A stretch of 64,000 nucleotides of DNA from NCBI RefSeq assembly GCF_021191635.1, contig NZ_JAIWPR010000022.1:1-64000 (forward strand), in the 5' to 3' direction. Shown here in pieces: positions 31,369-39,426 of this stretch. The position numbers were made by a program, and so were the translations under genes. The DNA is from Alterluteimonas quercicellularis (GTDB lineage: Bacteria; Pseudomonadota; Gammaproteobacteria; Xanthomonadales; Xanthomonadaceae). Each line of letters starts with the position of its first letter. Position 1 is the stretch's first letter. A model generated the notes under the pieces. It was not told the origin of the DNA. It made no database searches and saw only the letters and a list, made by a program, of their open reading frames with translations.

Positions 31369-32321
31369 GGCGAGGCCGGGGGCCTCGCGCCGATGCCCCA
31401 GACGAAGGGATCGTCCGGCTCCAGCAGCAGCTCGCTGCGCCCGGTGATCCAGGCCTGGCCGACGATGCGCGGCAGCACGCCGCGCGCGCCCCTGCGGTAG
31501 CTGGCCTCGAAGGCGCTGCCCAGGATGCCCTGCTGCAGCCAGCGCTCGCCCTCGCCCAGCTGCCCGTCGGCGGCCAGGCAGGCGAGCTTGGCGCTGGTGC
31601 CGGTGCCGCAGGGCGAACGGTCGTAGGCGCCACCGGGGCAGAGCACGAAGTTGCGCGCCACGCCCGGCGCACCGGGCGAGGTGCCGCTGATCTCGATGTG
31701 GTCGATGACGCCGCCGTCCTCGCCGCCCAGCCCGGCGGCGTCGATCGCGCGCTGGATGGCCTGGGTATAGGCGGTCAGCCCGGCGATGTTGGCCACCTCC
31801 AGCGCCAGCGGCGACTGCGCGGTGATGAAGAACCAGTTGCCGCCCCAGGCGATGTCGCCGGCGACGGTGCCGTGTCCGGGCACCTCGACCTCGACGCCGG
31901 CCGCGTGGCGGTAGCTCTCGACGTTGTCGATCGACACCCGGCCGTCGTCGTGCAGCTCCACCCCGACCACGCCCACCGGCGTCTCGACCCGGTGCGCGCC
32001 CGGGCCGATCCGGCCCAGGTGCGCCAGCGTGCGCACCACGCCGATGGTGCCGTGCCCGCACATGCCGAGGTACCCGACGTTGTTGAAGTAGATCACCCCG
32101 GTGCAGCAGCGCGGGTCGTCCGGCGGCAGCAGCAGCGCGCCGACCATCGTGTCCGAACCGCGCGGCTCGGCGGCCACCGCGCTGCGCCAGTGGTCGAAGC
32201 CGTCGCGGAAGCGCCGGCGCCGCTCGGCGAGGCTGCCGCCGCCCAGGTCCGGGAATCCGTCCAGCACCACCCGGGTGGGCTCGCCCGCGGTGTGCGAATC
32301 GATGACGTTCATTTTCCGCAT
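31365..32321 (-). CDS. 4-hydroxyproline 2-epimerase
   Basis: A 318-residue member of the proline racemase family converting trans-4-hydroxy-L-proline to cis-4-hydroxy-D-proline. Both catalytic cysteines are present, C88 in GMCGHGTIG and C238 in SPCGTGTSA, which supports an epimerase over the dehydratase branch where one is Thr. It is the first gene of the operon that continues through the dehydrogenase subunits, deaminase and semialdehyde dehydrogenase. The ATG at 32321 gives MRKMNVIDSHTAGEPTRVV, the family N-terminus. Its start lies 56 bp from the shared AT-rich motif. Confidence 0.94.
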   Translation of the reverse strand: MRKMNVIDSHTAGEPTRVVLDGFPDLGGGSLAERRRRFRDGFDHWRSAVAAEPRGSDTMVGALLLPPDDPRCCTGVIYFNNVGYLGMCGHGTIGVVRTLAHLGRIGPGAHRVETPVGVVGVELHDDGRVSIDNVESYRHAAGVEVEVPGHGTVAGDIAWGGNWFFITAQSPLALEVANIAGLTAYTQAIQRAIDAAGLGGEDGGVIDHIEISGTSPGAPGVARNFVLCPGGAYDRSPCGTGTSAKLACLAADGQLGEGERWLQQGILGSAFEASYRRGARGVLPRIVGQAWITGRSELLLEPDDPFVWGIGARPPASP

Positions 32322-32376
32322 GGCCCATCTTCGGCGGGGGCACCGGCAGGGGCTAGGACGCACTCCCCGTGCGCTG

Positions 32377-32392
32377 TGCGGAAATATGCATA
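32377..32392 (-). promoter_or_regulatory. Candidate operator/promoter of the hydroxyproline operon
   Basis: TGCGGAAATATGCATA, identical to 18226-18241. It sits 56-71 bp upstream of the epimerase start on minus and 91 bp upstream of the regulator start on plus. The strand TATGCATATTTCCGCA points toward the epimerase. It contains the only AT-rich stretch in this divergent intergenic space, so it may be a -10 element, an operator, or both. Confidence 0.65.
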
Positions 32393-32482
32393 ATGCAGGC
32401 GAGCCGGGCCGCGCCCGCGCATCCCTCGCCACGGGGCCCTCGACCGCCCCGCCAGCTCAAGGAGGCCGCCGCCATCGACGTG

Positions 32483-33259
32483 ATGCTCGCCCCCGACGAA
32501 CTGCAGACCATCTTCAACGCGCTGCCGGACGTGGTGTTCTTCGTCAAGGACCGCGAAGGCCGCTACACCCACGTCAACCACACGTTGGTGCGCCGCCTGG
32601 GCCTCAAGAGCCGCGCCGAGATCCTCGGCCGCACCGTGCTGGAGCTGTTCCCGCCGCGCCTGGGCGGCACCTACTTCGTGCAGGACAAGCGCGTGCTGTG
32701 CGGGGAGATCATCGAGAACCAGCTGGAGCTGCACCTCTACCCCAACCGCTCGCCCGGCTGGTGCCTGACCTTCAAGCGGCCGATCGTCGTCGACGAGGAG
32801 ATCGCCGGGCTGATCGGCATCTCGCGCGACCTCGGCCAGCCCGACGACCGCCATTCCGCGTTCGCCCGGCTGCAGCGCGCGCTGCAGCACATGCAGGCGC
32901 ACTACGGCGAGCCGCTGCGCGTGCAGACCCTGGCCGGCATCGCGGGGGTGTCGGTGGCGCAGCTCGAACGCCTGTTCAAGCGCGTGTTCCAGCTGACCCC
33001 GCAGCAGCTGCTGACCAAACTGCGCATCGAGGCGGCGATGCGGCTGCTGCACTCCGGGTCCAGCATCGCCGAGATCGGGCAGGCCTGCGGCTTCTCCGAC
33101 CAGAGCGCGTTCGCGCGCCAGTTCAAGGCCACCGTGGGCGTGCCGCCGCGCGACTACCGGGCCCTGGCCTGTCAATCGCCCGATGCGGTGATCGGCACGA
33201 TCGCGGAGCTGCCCGGAGCCCGGTCCGGAACCGTCGCGACCACTGCCGGAGAGGCCTGA
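32483..33259 (+). CDS. PAS-AraC family transcriptional regulator of hydroxyproline use
   Basis: A 258-residue regulator. Residues about 1-115 form a PAS-like sensor domain (DELQTIFNALPDVVFFVKDREGRYTHVN, then RAEILGRTVLELFP), and residues about 125-225 the two-helix-turn-helix AraC/XylS domain (VQTLAGIAGVSVAQLERLFKRVF; IAEIGQACGFSDQSAFARQFK). It is divergent from the hydroxyproline operon, the usual position of its activator. The ATG at 32483 matches the expected MLAPDELQ start; AAGGAGG is 17 nt upstream, rather far, and a GTG one codon earlier is an alternative. Upstream in-frame codons overlap the operator. Confidence 0.88.
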   Translation: MLAPDELQTIFNALPDVVFFVKDREGRYTHVNHTLVRRLGLKSRAEILGRTVLELFPPRLGGTYFVQDKRVLCGEIIENQLELHLYPNRSPGWCLTFKRPIVVDEEIAGLIGISRDLGQPDDRHSAFARLQRALQHMQAHYGEPLRVQTLAGIAGVSVAQLERLFKRVFQLTPQQLLTKLRIEAAMRLLHSGSSIAEIGQACGFSDQSAFARQFKATVGVPPRDYRALACQSPDAVIGTIAELPGARSGTVATTAGEA

Positions 33260-33323
33260 ATCCGGACGGGCGCGCACGGGGCCGGTGTTAGCATGACGCC
33301 CCCCGCCCGCAGCCCCTCGTTCG

Positions 33324-34631
33324 ATGGCCAGTTTCTTCCGCCGCAAGCCGCCCGCCGACCGCAAGGACACGGCGACCAGCCGCGGCTACAGCATCGAGGA
33401 ACTGGCCGCGGCCTTCCCGGGCGCGCCGGCCGAGGCCGCGCCGCCGCAAGCGTCGGAAGCGCCGCCTGCACCGGCGCCGCAGGCCGACGTCCCCGTCGCG
33501 AGCGAGTCGCCCGCAACACCCGCGCCCGAACTGCAGCCGGCACCGGCAGCGGCAGCGCCGACGCCCGCGCCGGAAGCCGCAGCGCCCGCAGCCCCTGCCG
33601 CGCCGCCGCCGGTCCCGACGCCTGAACCGCCTCCGCTCCCGGTACCGTCCGCGCCCGCGCCGCCTCCCGCCGCCGAGCCCCTCGCGCCCACCGCCCCGCC
33701 GCCGGCGCCCGAGGGCCGTTCCGGCTGGCGCGAACGCCTGCGCGGCAGCGCCTTCGCGCGCAGCCTGGGCGGCCTGTTCTCGCGCAACCCGCGGCTGGAC
33801 GACGACCTGCTCGACGAGATCGAGACCGCGCTGCTGATGGCCGACGTCGGCGTCGCCGCGACCACCTCGCTGGTGGACTCGATGCGCAGGCGCATGAAGG
33901 CGCGCGAGTTCGCCGACGCCCACGCCCTGCTCGCCGCGCTTCGCGGCGAGCTGGTCGCGCTGCTGCGCCCGGTCGCGCAGCCGCTGGCGATCGACGCCGC
34001 CGCCAGGCCCTTCGTGATCCTCACCGTCGGCGTCAACGGCGTCGGCAAGACCACCACCATCGGCAAGCTGGCCCGCCGCTACCGCGACGAGGGCCGCAGC
34101 ATGATGCTGGCCGCCGGCGATACCTTCCGCGCCGCGGCCGTGGCGCAGCTGCAGGCCTGGGGCGAGCGCAACGGCGTGGCCGTGATCGCCCAGGGCCAGG
34201 ACGCCGACCCGGCCTCGGTCGCCTTCGACGCGCTGCAGGCCGCGCGCGCGCGCGGCACCGAGGTGCTGATCGCCGACACCGCCGGGCGCCTGCACACCCA
34301 GCAGGGCCTGATGGCGGAACTGGGCAAGATCCGCCGCGTGCTGGGCAAGATCGACCCGGACGCGCCGCACGAGGTGCTGATGGTGGTCGATGGCACCACC
34401 GGCCAGAACGCCATCTCGCAGCTGCGCCAGTTCCACGCCGCGGTGCGGGTGACCGGCCTGGTGGTGACCAAGCTCGACGGCACCGCCAAGGGCGGCGTGG
34501 TGTTCGCGCTGGCGCGCGAGTTCGGCATCCCGATCCGCTACGCCGGCATCGGCGAGCGGCCCGAGGACCTGCGCGTGTTCGACGCCGAGGCCTTCGTCGA
34601 CGCCCTGCTGCCCGAATCGCTCGGGCCCTGA
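33324..34631 (+). CDS. ftsY: Signal recognition particle receptor FtsY
   Basis: A 435-residue SRP receptor GTPase. Residues 1 to about 135 are an unusually Ala/Pro-rich acidic-poor linker in place of the typical acidic A domain. The NG domain follows: four-helix N domain (LLDEIETALLMADVG), G1 at GVNGVGKTTTIGKL (about residue 236), G2 DTFRAAAVAQL, G3 DTAGRLHTQ, G4 TKLDGTAKGG and the closing PIRYAGIGERPEDLRVFDAEAFVDALL. It docks ribosome-SRP complexes at the inner membrane. Its TGA overlaps the ATG of the AsmA-like gene by one base. Confidence 0.96.
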   Translation: MASFFRRKPPADRKDTATSRGYSIEELAAAFPGAPAEAAPPQASEAPPAPAPQADVPVASESPATPAPELQPAPAAAAPTPAPEAAAPAAPAAPPPVPTPEPPPLPVPSAPAPPPAAEPLAPTAPPPAPEGRSGWRERLRGSAFARSLGGLFSRNPRLDDDLLDEIETALLMADVGVAATTSLVDSMRRRMKAREFADAHALLAALRGELVALLRPVAQPLAIDAAARPFVILTVGVNGVGKTTTIGKLARRYRDEGRSMMLAAGDTFRAAAVAQLQAWGERNGVAVIAQGQDADPASVAFDALQAARARGTEVLIADTAGRLHTQQGLMAELGKIRRVLGKIDPDAPHEVLMVVDGTTGQNAISQLRQFHAAVRVTGLVVTKLDGTAKGGVVFALAREFGIPIRYAGIGERPEDLRVFDAEAFVDALLPESLGP

Positions 34632-35863
34632 TGAAGCGCGGGCGCGCGATCGCGCTGGTCGTGATCGTGGCGCTGCTGATAGTGGCGCTGGGCGCGCTGT
34701 ACTGGGCCAGCCGCGCCGCCACCGTCGGCGCCTTCGCGCTGCGGATGGCCGGCGACGCGCTCGGCCTCGACATCCGCGCCGGCGGCTTCGAGTACCGCCT
34801 GCGCGGCACCCCGCAGCTGGTCGCCCGCGACGTGGTCGCGCGGCAGCCCGGCACCGACGTCCCGCTGCTCACCGCCGGGCGCGTGCTGATCTCCGCGCCC
34901 TGGTCCACGCTGCGCGCGCGCGGCGCGACGCTCGACGTGGCCCGGCTCGAACTCGACGCGCCCGTGCTCGACCTGGCCGCCTTCCAGCGCTGGTGGGCCA
35001 CCCGCCCGCCGGGCGAAGGCCGCGCGCCCAGCTTCGCCGAGGGCATCGCCATCGCGGACGGCCGCATCGTCGCCCCGGGCTGGCGGCTCGACGCGCTCGG
35101 CCTCGACCTGCCCCGCTTCGCACCCGGCGCGCCGCTGCGCGCGCAGGTGCGCGGCCGCTACGAGACCGGCGGCCTGCGCGCGCCCTTCGACCTGCGCCTG
35201 GCGATGACCCGCGCCTCCACCCGCGCCGGCGTCGGCCTGGCCGGCACCCTCGCGCCGGCCGCGGGCGACTGGCGGCTGCCGGCATGGCTGCGCCTGGGCG
35301 CCGCGCTGGACGCCGGCGACGGCCGCATCGAACTGCACCGCACCGCGCTGTCGCTGCGCGCGCGCCTGCGCGGCGGCGGCACCGACGTACCGCTGGTCGC
35401 GGGCATCGCCGGCGACCTCGCCCTGGCCGGCGGCGGCGTGCGCGCGGAGCCGCTGGCGCTGGCGCTGCGCGGCGAAGGTCCGGTCCCGCGCCTGCGCGCG
35501 CGCGGCCTCGCCGCGCTGCACGGCACCCTCGCCGTGGCGCTGGATGGCGAGCTGGCGCGCTGGCCCGAGGGCTGGCCGGCGCTGCCGGCGCCGATCGGCG
35601 CCTCCGACGCGCCGCTGCCGTTCGCGCTCGGCTACGACGGGCCGGCGGACCTCGGCGCGCCCGTCGCCCTGCGGCTGGCGCGCGACGGCGCGCGGCTCGA
35701 AGGCCGCGCCAGGCCGGGCGAGCTGCTCGCCTGGCTCGACGGCCTGGACCGCGGCACGCCGCTGCCGCCGCTCGACGGGCGGTTGCAGGCGCCGGTGCTC
35801 GAACTCGACGGCGCCACCCTGCACGGCGTGGACATCCGCGTCGAAGACGACGCTACACCGTGA
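34631..35863 (+). CDS. AsmA-like inner-membrane-anchored protein
   Basis: A 410-residue protein with one N-terminal transmembrane helix (residues 7-27) followed by a repetitive beta-rich periplasmic region (LDIRAGGFEYRLRGTPQLVARDV, DVARLELDAPVLDLAAFQRWW, LDGRLQAPVLELDGATLHGVDI). The final block resembles the C-terminus of AsmA/YhdP-type proteins, which bridge the envelope and take part in phospholipid transport. It is shorter than AsmA (about 600). It is translationally coupled to ftsY upstream (1-bp overlap) and mutY downstream (4-bp overlap), so the three form an operon. Confidence 0.72.
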   Translation: MKRGRAIALVVIVALLIVALGALYWASRAATVGAFALRMAGDALGLDIRAGGFEYRLRGTPQLVARDVVARQPGTDVPLLTAGRVLISAPWSTLRARGATLDVARLELDAPVLDLAAFQRWWATRPPGEGRAPSFAEGIAIADGRIVAPGWRLDALGLDLPRFAPGAPLRAQVRGRYETGGLRAPFDLRLAMTRASTRAGVGLAGTLAPAAGDWRLPAWLRLGAALDAGDGRIELHRTALSLRARLRGGGTDVPLVAGIAGDLALAGGGVRAEPLALALRGEGPVPRLRARGLAALHGTLAVALDGELARWPEGWPALPAPIGASDAPLPFALGYDGPADLGAPVALRLARDGARLEGRARPGELLAWLDGLDRGTPLPPLDGRLQAPVLELDGATLHGVDIRVEDDATP

Positions 35864-36906
35864 GCGCCGACCGCTACGCCCAGCGGCTGCTCGACTGGTT
35901 CGACGGCCACGGCCGCCACGACCTGCCCTGGCAGCACCCGCGCACGCCCTACCGCGTCTGGCTGTCGGAGATCATGCTGCAGCAGACCCAGGTCTCGGTG
36001 GTCGTGCCCTACTTCGAGCGCTTCGTGGCCGCGCTGCCGGACGTGCCGGCGCTCGCCGCAGCGCCGCTCGACAACGTACTCGCGCTGTGGTCGGGACTGG
36101 GCTACTACGCCCGCGCGCGCAACCTGCACGCCGCCGCGCAGGCCTGCGTCTCGCGCCACGGCGGCGACCTGCCGCGCGACTTCGACGCCCTCGTCGCCCT
36201 GCCCGGCATCGGCCGCAGCACCGCCGGCGCGATCCTCTCCCAGGCCTGGGGCGACCGCTTCGCGATCCTCGACGGCAACGTCAAGCGCGTGCTCGCGCGC
36301 TGGCACGGCGTGTCGGGCTGGCCCGGCCTGCCGGCGGTGGAGAGGCAACTATGGGCGCACGCGCAGTCGCACCTGCCGGACGCGCGCATGGCCGACTACA
36401 CCCAGGCGCAGATGGACCTCGGCGCCACCCTGTGCACGCGCCACGCCCCGCGCTGCCTGCTGTGCCCGGTCGAGGACGGCTGCGCGGCCCGGATCGAGGG
36501 CCGCACCGAGGAACTGCCCACGCCCAAGCCCGGCAAGGCCCTGCCCGAGCGCGAGACCCACGTCGTCGCGCTGGTCGACGCGCAGGGCCGCGTGCTGCTG
36601 CAGCGCCGCCCGCCGACCGGCATCTGGGCCGCGCTGTGGTCGCTGCCGGAAGCCGCCAGTGCGCAGGACGCGCAGGCCTGGGCCGCGCGGCACGCCGAAC
36701 TGGCGGGCGACGGCGCGGCGCTGGACACCGTGCAGCACGGCTTCACCCACTACCGCCTGCAGCTGCACCCGCTGCTGTGGCGACCGGTGACCCCGCGGCC
36801 GGCCGTGCGCGACAATGACGATCTGCGCTGGGTCGCCGCCGGCGACCTCGACGCGCTCGGCATTCCCGCGCCCATCCGCAAGCTGCTGCGCCTCACCGGC
36901 GCCTGA
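35860..36906 (+). CDS. mutY: A/G-specific adenine glycosylase
   Basis: A 348-residue base-excision repair enzyme removing A opposite 8-oxoG. The catalytic Glu is in LSEIMLQQTQV, the helix-hairpin-helix is LPGIGRSTAGAI with the catalytic Asp in ILDGNVKRVLAR, and the [4Fe-4S] cluster cysteines are C192, C199, C202 and C208. A C-terminal NUDIX-like 8-oxoG recognition domain (THVVALVDAQGRVLLQRRP ... HGFTHYRLQLHPL) follows. The start is GTG at 35860, overlapping the AsmA-like stop. YggX follows 27 bp later, a conserved mutY-yggX pairing. Confidence 0.96.
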   Translation: MSADRYAQRLLDWFDGHGRHDLPWQHPRTPYRVWLSEIMLQQTQVSVVVPYFERFVAALPDVPALAAAPLDNVLALWSGLGYYARARNLHAAAQACVSRHGGDLPRDFDALVALPGIGRSTAGAILSQAWGDRFAILDGNVKRVLARWHGVSGWPGLPAVERQLWAHAQSHLPDARMADYTQAQMDLGATLCTRHAPRCLLCPVEDGCAARIEGRTEELPTPKPGKALPERETHVVALVDAQGRVLLQRRPPTGIWAALWSLPEAASAQDAQAWAARHAELAGDGAALDTVQHGFTHYRLQLHPLLWRPVTPRPAVRDNDDLRWVAAGDLDALGIPAPIRKLLRLTGA

Positions 36907-36933
36907 CGCACCGAAACCCCGGAGACGACGACC

Positions 36934-37215
36934 ATGAGCCGCCAGGTGTTCTGCCAGTACGAGCAACGCGAAACCGAAGGCCTCGACTTCGTGCCCTGGC
37001 CCGGCGAACTGGGCAAGCGCGTGTTCGCGGGCATCGGCCGCAACGCCTGGGCCGCGTGGCTGGCGCACCAGACCATGCTGATCAACGAGAACCGCCTCTC
37101 CCCGCTCGATCCCAAGCACCGCGCCTTCCTGGAGGCGGAGATGGAGAAGTTCCTGTTCGGCGGCGGCGCCGACCGGCCCGCGGGCTACGTGCCCGAGCCG
37201 CCCTCCGCAGGCTGA
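36934..37215 (+). CDS. yggX: Fe(2+)-trafficking/oxidative damage protection protein YggX
   Basis: A 93-residue protein of the YggX family ([29 protein letters not shown] ... [18 protein letters not shown] ... [12 protein letters not shown]). It protects Fe-S enzymes such as MutY from oxidative damage. Directly downstream of mutY and probably co-transcribed. The last 31 bp overlap convergently with the DUF6491 gene on the opposite strand. Confidence 0.95.
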   Translation: MSRQVFCQYEQRETEGLDFVPWPGELGKRVFAGIGRNAWAAWLAHQTMLINENRLSPLDPKHRAFLEAEMEKFLFGGGADRPAGYVPEPPSAG

Positions 37216-37655
37216 GCCGCGGGCGCCTCGCCGTCGCGCACCTGGCGCTCGGCCTCGCGCACCGCCTTGACGTCGAGCGGGCGGATCGTGGCGATGTGGC
37301 ACGGCACCTGGATCGACCCGGTGCCCAGCACCATCACCTTGTCGAAGCGCGCGTGCACGCGGCTCTGGGTGCTGGTGAGCGAGATCGCCTGCGCGAACTC
37401 CAGGTCCTGGCAGCGGCCGGTCAGCTCCAGCAGGTAGGCCTCGCCGGGCCGCGTCCACACCGCCACCGCGCTGTCGCCCAGCGGCGTCCAGCCGTTGAGG
37501 CTGCCGAAGAACTGGAAGCTCGGCACCGGCTCGCCGGCGTGGGCGCGATGGATCTCCAGCTTCTGCTCGTCGGGAATGCGCCCGGTCGCGCAGGCGCCGA
37601 GCGCCAGGGCGAGCAGGCCCGCCGCGGCGGCGGCGGGGAAGGCGGACGTGCGCAT
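37185..37655 (-). CDS. DUF6491-like lipoprotein
   Basis: A 156-residue protein with type II signal peptide ([22 protein letters not shown], lipobox LGAC). The mature region has [32 protein letters not shown], a [14 protein letters not shown] segment and [12 protein letters not shown], the pattern I associate with DUF6491 proteins of Xanthomonads. Two cysteines (CQDL, VPCH) may form a disulfide. Function unknown. Convergent with yggX, with overlapping 3' ends. Confidence 0.8.
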   Translation of the reverse strand: MRTSAFPAAAAAGLLALALGACATGRIPDEQKLEIHRAHAGEPVPSFQFFGSLNGWTPLGDSAVAVWTRPGEAYLLELTGRCQDLEFAQAISLTSTQSRVHARFDKVMVLGTGSIQVPCHIATIRPLDVKAVREAERQVRDGEAPAAQPAEGGSGT

Positions 37656-37822
37656 CTGCGGTCTCCGTGAAGCGTCGGGCGCGATGCGGGCAACATGCCC
37701 CCGCAGGCCGGCTGCCGCAAGGCGGCGGCGGCCGCCGGTTCAGCGCGCATCGCGCTTGCCGCCCGCGCCCCGGCCCCGTATCATGCCGCCCTCGCACACG
37801 GCTCGGCCGCGTCGCGTCACTT

Positions 37823-37898
37823 GGCCGGGTAGCTCAGTTGGTAGAGCAGGGGATTGAAAATCCCCGTGTCGGGGGTTCGATTCCCTCCCCGGCCACCA
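37823..37898 (+). tRNA. tRNA-Phe (anticodon GAA)
   Basis: A 76-nt cloverleaf with acceptor GGCCGGG/CCCGGCC, D loop AGCTCAGTTGGTAGAGC, anticodon loop TTGAAAA (GAA), TTCGATTC T loop and encoded CCA. It is 8 bp from the tRNA-Val that follows on the same strand. Confidence 0.97.
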
Positions 37899-37906
37899 AG
37901 GTTCCC

Positions 37907-37981
37907 GGGCGGTTAGCTCAGCGGTAGAGCATTGCCTTCACACGGCAAGGGTCGCAGGTTCGATCCCTGCACCGCCCACCA
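37907..37981 (+). tRNA. tRNA-Val (anticodon CAC)
   Basis: A 75-nt cloverleaf with acceptor GGGCGGT/ACCGCCC, D arm TAGCTCAGCGGTAGAGC, anticodon stem TTGCC/GGCAA with loop TTCACAC (anticodon CAC, reading GUG), T loop TTCGATC and encoded CCA. It is co-transcribed with tRNA-Phe. Confidence 0.96.
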
Positions 37982-37993
37982 GATCGTCGCATC

Positions 37994-38022
37994 GAAGAAG
38001 CCGGCCCCGCGCCGGCTTCTTC
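37994..38022 (+). terminator. Intrinsic terminator of the tRNA-Phe/tRNA-Val operon
   Basis: A 12-bp perfect stem (GAAGAAGCCGGC / GCCGGCTTCTTC) with a short loop, followed by CGTTTCG, 12 bp after the tRNA-Val CCA. The T-rich 3' arm makes it a good rho-independent terminator. Confidence 0.8.
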
Positions 38023-38108
38023 GTTTCGCCTGCGGTGCACGCGGCCGTCGCGACGATCGCGCCCGCGCCCCTGTAGCATCCCCATCCGCACCTCCACGGA
38101 GCCTTCCC

Positions 38109-38138
38109 ATGGGAGCCGGCAAGACCTCGGACCGCTAG
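38109..38138 (+). CDS. Nine-codon leader peptide (MGAGKTSDR) upstream of the phenicol exporter
   Basis: A short ORF, ATG to TAG, with GGAG 7 nt upstream. Its peptide MGAGKTSDR has the same length as the leader MSTSKNADK that I recall for cmlA/floR genes, sharing K5, D8 and a basic residue at 9. In those genes chloramphenicol stalls the ribosome on the leader and opens the downstream hairpin. A strong hairpin begins right at the stop codon here. That a chromosomal homologue keeps the leader suggests inducible translational attenuation. Too short for protein evidence; the call rests on position, RBS and pattern. Confidence 0.7.
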   Translation: MGAGKTSDR

Positions 38139-38168
38139 GCCGCAACAACCGTCGTTCGTTGTTGCGGC
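38139..38168 (+). promoter_or_regulatory. Attenuator hairpin after the leader ORF
   Basis: A perfect 11-bp stem (GCCGCAACAAC / GTTGTTGCGGC) with an 8-nt loop starts at the leader stop codon. No T-tract follows, which argues for a translational rather than a transcriptional attenuator. A second possible helix pairs 38174-38184 (GTCGAACCCAC) with 38225-38238, covering the exporter's GGAGG at 38227-38231. Confidence 0.65.
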
Positions 38169-38238
38169 GTCCTGTCGAACCCACCGCCATCGCGTCAGGC
38201 AGACGCCGCCGGATCCATATCCGCGTGGAGGTTTCGAC

Positions 38239-39420
38239 ATGCCCGACGTCCGCCCGACCTGGGCCCCTTCCCTGCCGGCGGCGCTGCTGCTCCTGGCACC
38301 CTTCGATCTGCTCGCCTCGCTGGCGATGGACATCTACCTGCCGGTGGTTCCGGCCATGCCGGCCGCGCTCGGCACGAGCCCGGCGATCGTCCAGCTGACG
38401 CTGAGCCTGTACCTGCTCGGCCTCGGCCTGGGCCAGGTCGTCTTCGGCCCCGTCTCCGACCGCATCGGCCGGCGGCCGGTGCTGCTCGGCGGCGCGGCCG
38501 TGTTCGCCATCGCCTCGGCCGGTCTCGCCCTGTCCGCGTCCGCGCCCGTCTTCGTCGCGTTCCGGCTGCTGCAGTCGCTCGGCGCTGCGGCGGCGCTGGT
38601 CGCCACCTTCGCGACGGTGCGCGACGTGTACGCCGACCGCCCGGAGAGCGTCGCGATCTACGGGCTGCTCGGCTCGATGCTGGCCTGCGTGCCGGCGCTG
38701 GCGCCGATCCTCGGCGCCGTGCTCGCGGGCGCGCTGGGCTGGCGCGCGCTGTTCTGGCTCCTGGCGCTGGCGGCCCTGCCGCCGCTCGTGCACGCGTCCC
38801 GGCGCTGGCACGAGACGCGTCCGCGGACCGCGGGAGCGCGATCGGTCCTGCCGATCCTGCGCAACGGCGACTTCTGGACCTACACGTCCGCGTTCGGCGC
38901 CGCGATGGGCACGTTCTTCGTGTTCTTCTCGACCGCGCCGCGGGTGCTGATCGGAGGCGCCGGCTACTCCGGCCTGCGCTTCGGCCTGGCGTTCTCGACG
39001 GTGGCGCTGGTCATGCTCGCCACCGCGCGCGTCGCCAGGCGCCTCGTCGGCCACTGGGGCGTGGAAGGCAGCGTCCGGCGCGGCATGGCGCTGCTGCTCG
39101 CCGGCGCCGCGGCCCTCGCCCTGGCATCGGCGACCGGCGCGCCGTCGTTCGCCCGCTTCGTCATGCCCGCATGGATCCTCGCGGCCGGGATCGCGCTGAC
39201 GGTCTCGGTCTCGGCCAATGGCGCGCTCGCCGCCTTCGGCGACCGGGCAGGCTCGGCCGTGGCCCTCTACTTCTGCGGGCAGAGCCTCATCGTCTCGATC
39301 CTCGGCACCGCGGCCGTGGTGTGCCTGGACGGCGACACCGCGCTCCCGCTGGCCGCCTACGCCGCGGCGATGGCGACCTGCGTGCTGGCGGCGCTGCGGC
39401 TGCGGCGCGGGCGGTCGTGA
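38239..39420 (+). CDS. CmlA/FloR-family phenicol efflux MFS transporter
   Basis: A 393-residue, 12-helix major facilitator of the Bcr/CflA group. Segments closely follow CmlA as I remember it: PAALLLLAPFDLLASLAMDI, YLPVVPAMPAALGT, FGPVSDRIGRRPVLL, FRLLQSLGAAAALVATFATV, RDVYADRPE, FFVFFSTAPRVLI and TVSVSANGALA. It should export chloramphenicol (and perhaps florfenicol) in exchange for protons. GGAGG at 38227 precedes the ATG by 7 nt. GC content matches the chromosome and no integron or insertion sequence flanks it, so it looks native. The leader ORF and hairpins upstream point to induction by the drug. Confidence 0.88.
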   Translation: MPDVRPTWAPSLPAALLLLAPFDLLASLAMDIYLPVVPAMPAALGTSPAIVQLTLSLYLLGLGLGQVVFGPVSDRIGRRPVLLGGAAVFAIASAGLALSASAPVFVAFRLLQSLGAAAALVATFATVRDVYADRPESVAIYGLLGSMLACVPALAPILGAVLAGALGWRALFWLLALAALPPLVHASRRWHETRPRTAGARSVLPILRNGDFWTYTSAFGAAMGTFFVFFSTAPRVLIGGAGYSGLRFGLAFSTVALVMLATARVARRLVGHWGVEGSVRRGMALLLAGAAALALASATGAPSFARFVMPAWILAAGIALTVSVSANGALAAFGDRAGSAVALYFCGQSLIVSILGTAAVVCLDGDTALPLAAYAAAMATCVLAALRLRRGRS

Positions 39421-39426
39421 GCGCGC

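Noticed and set aside
37823..38240. tRNA-associated integration of the phenicol exporter
   Set aside because: No duplicated tRNA 3' end, no integrase, and composition equals that of the chromosome; the tRNA operon has its own terminator.
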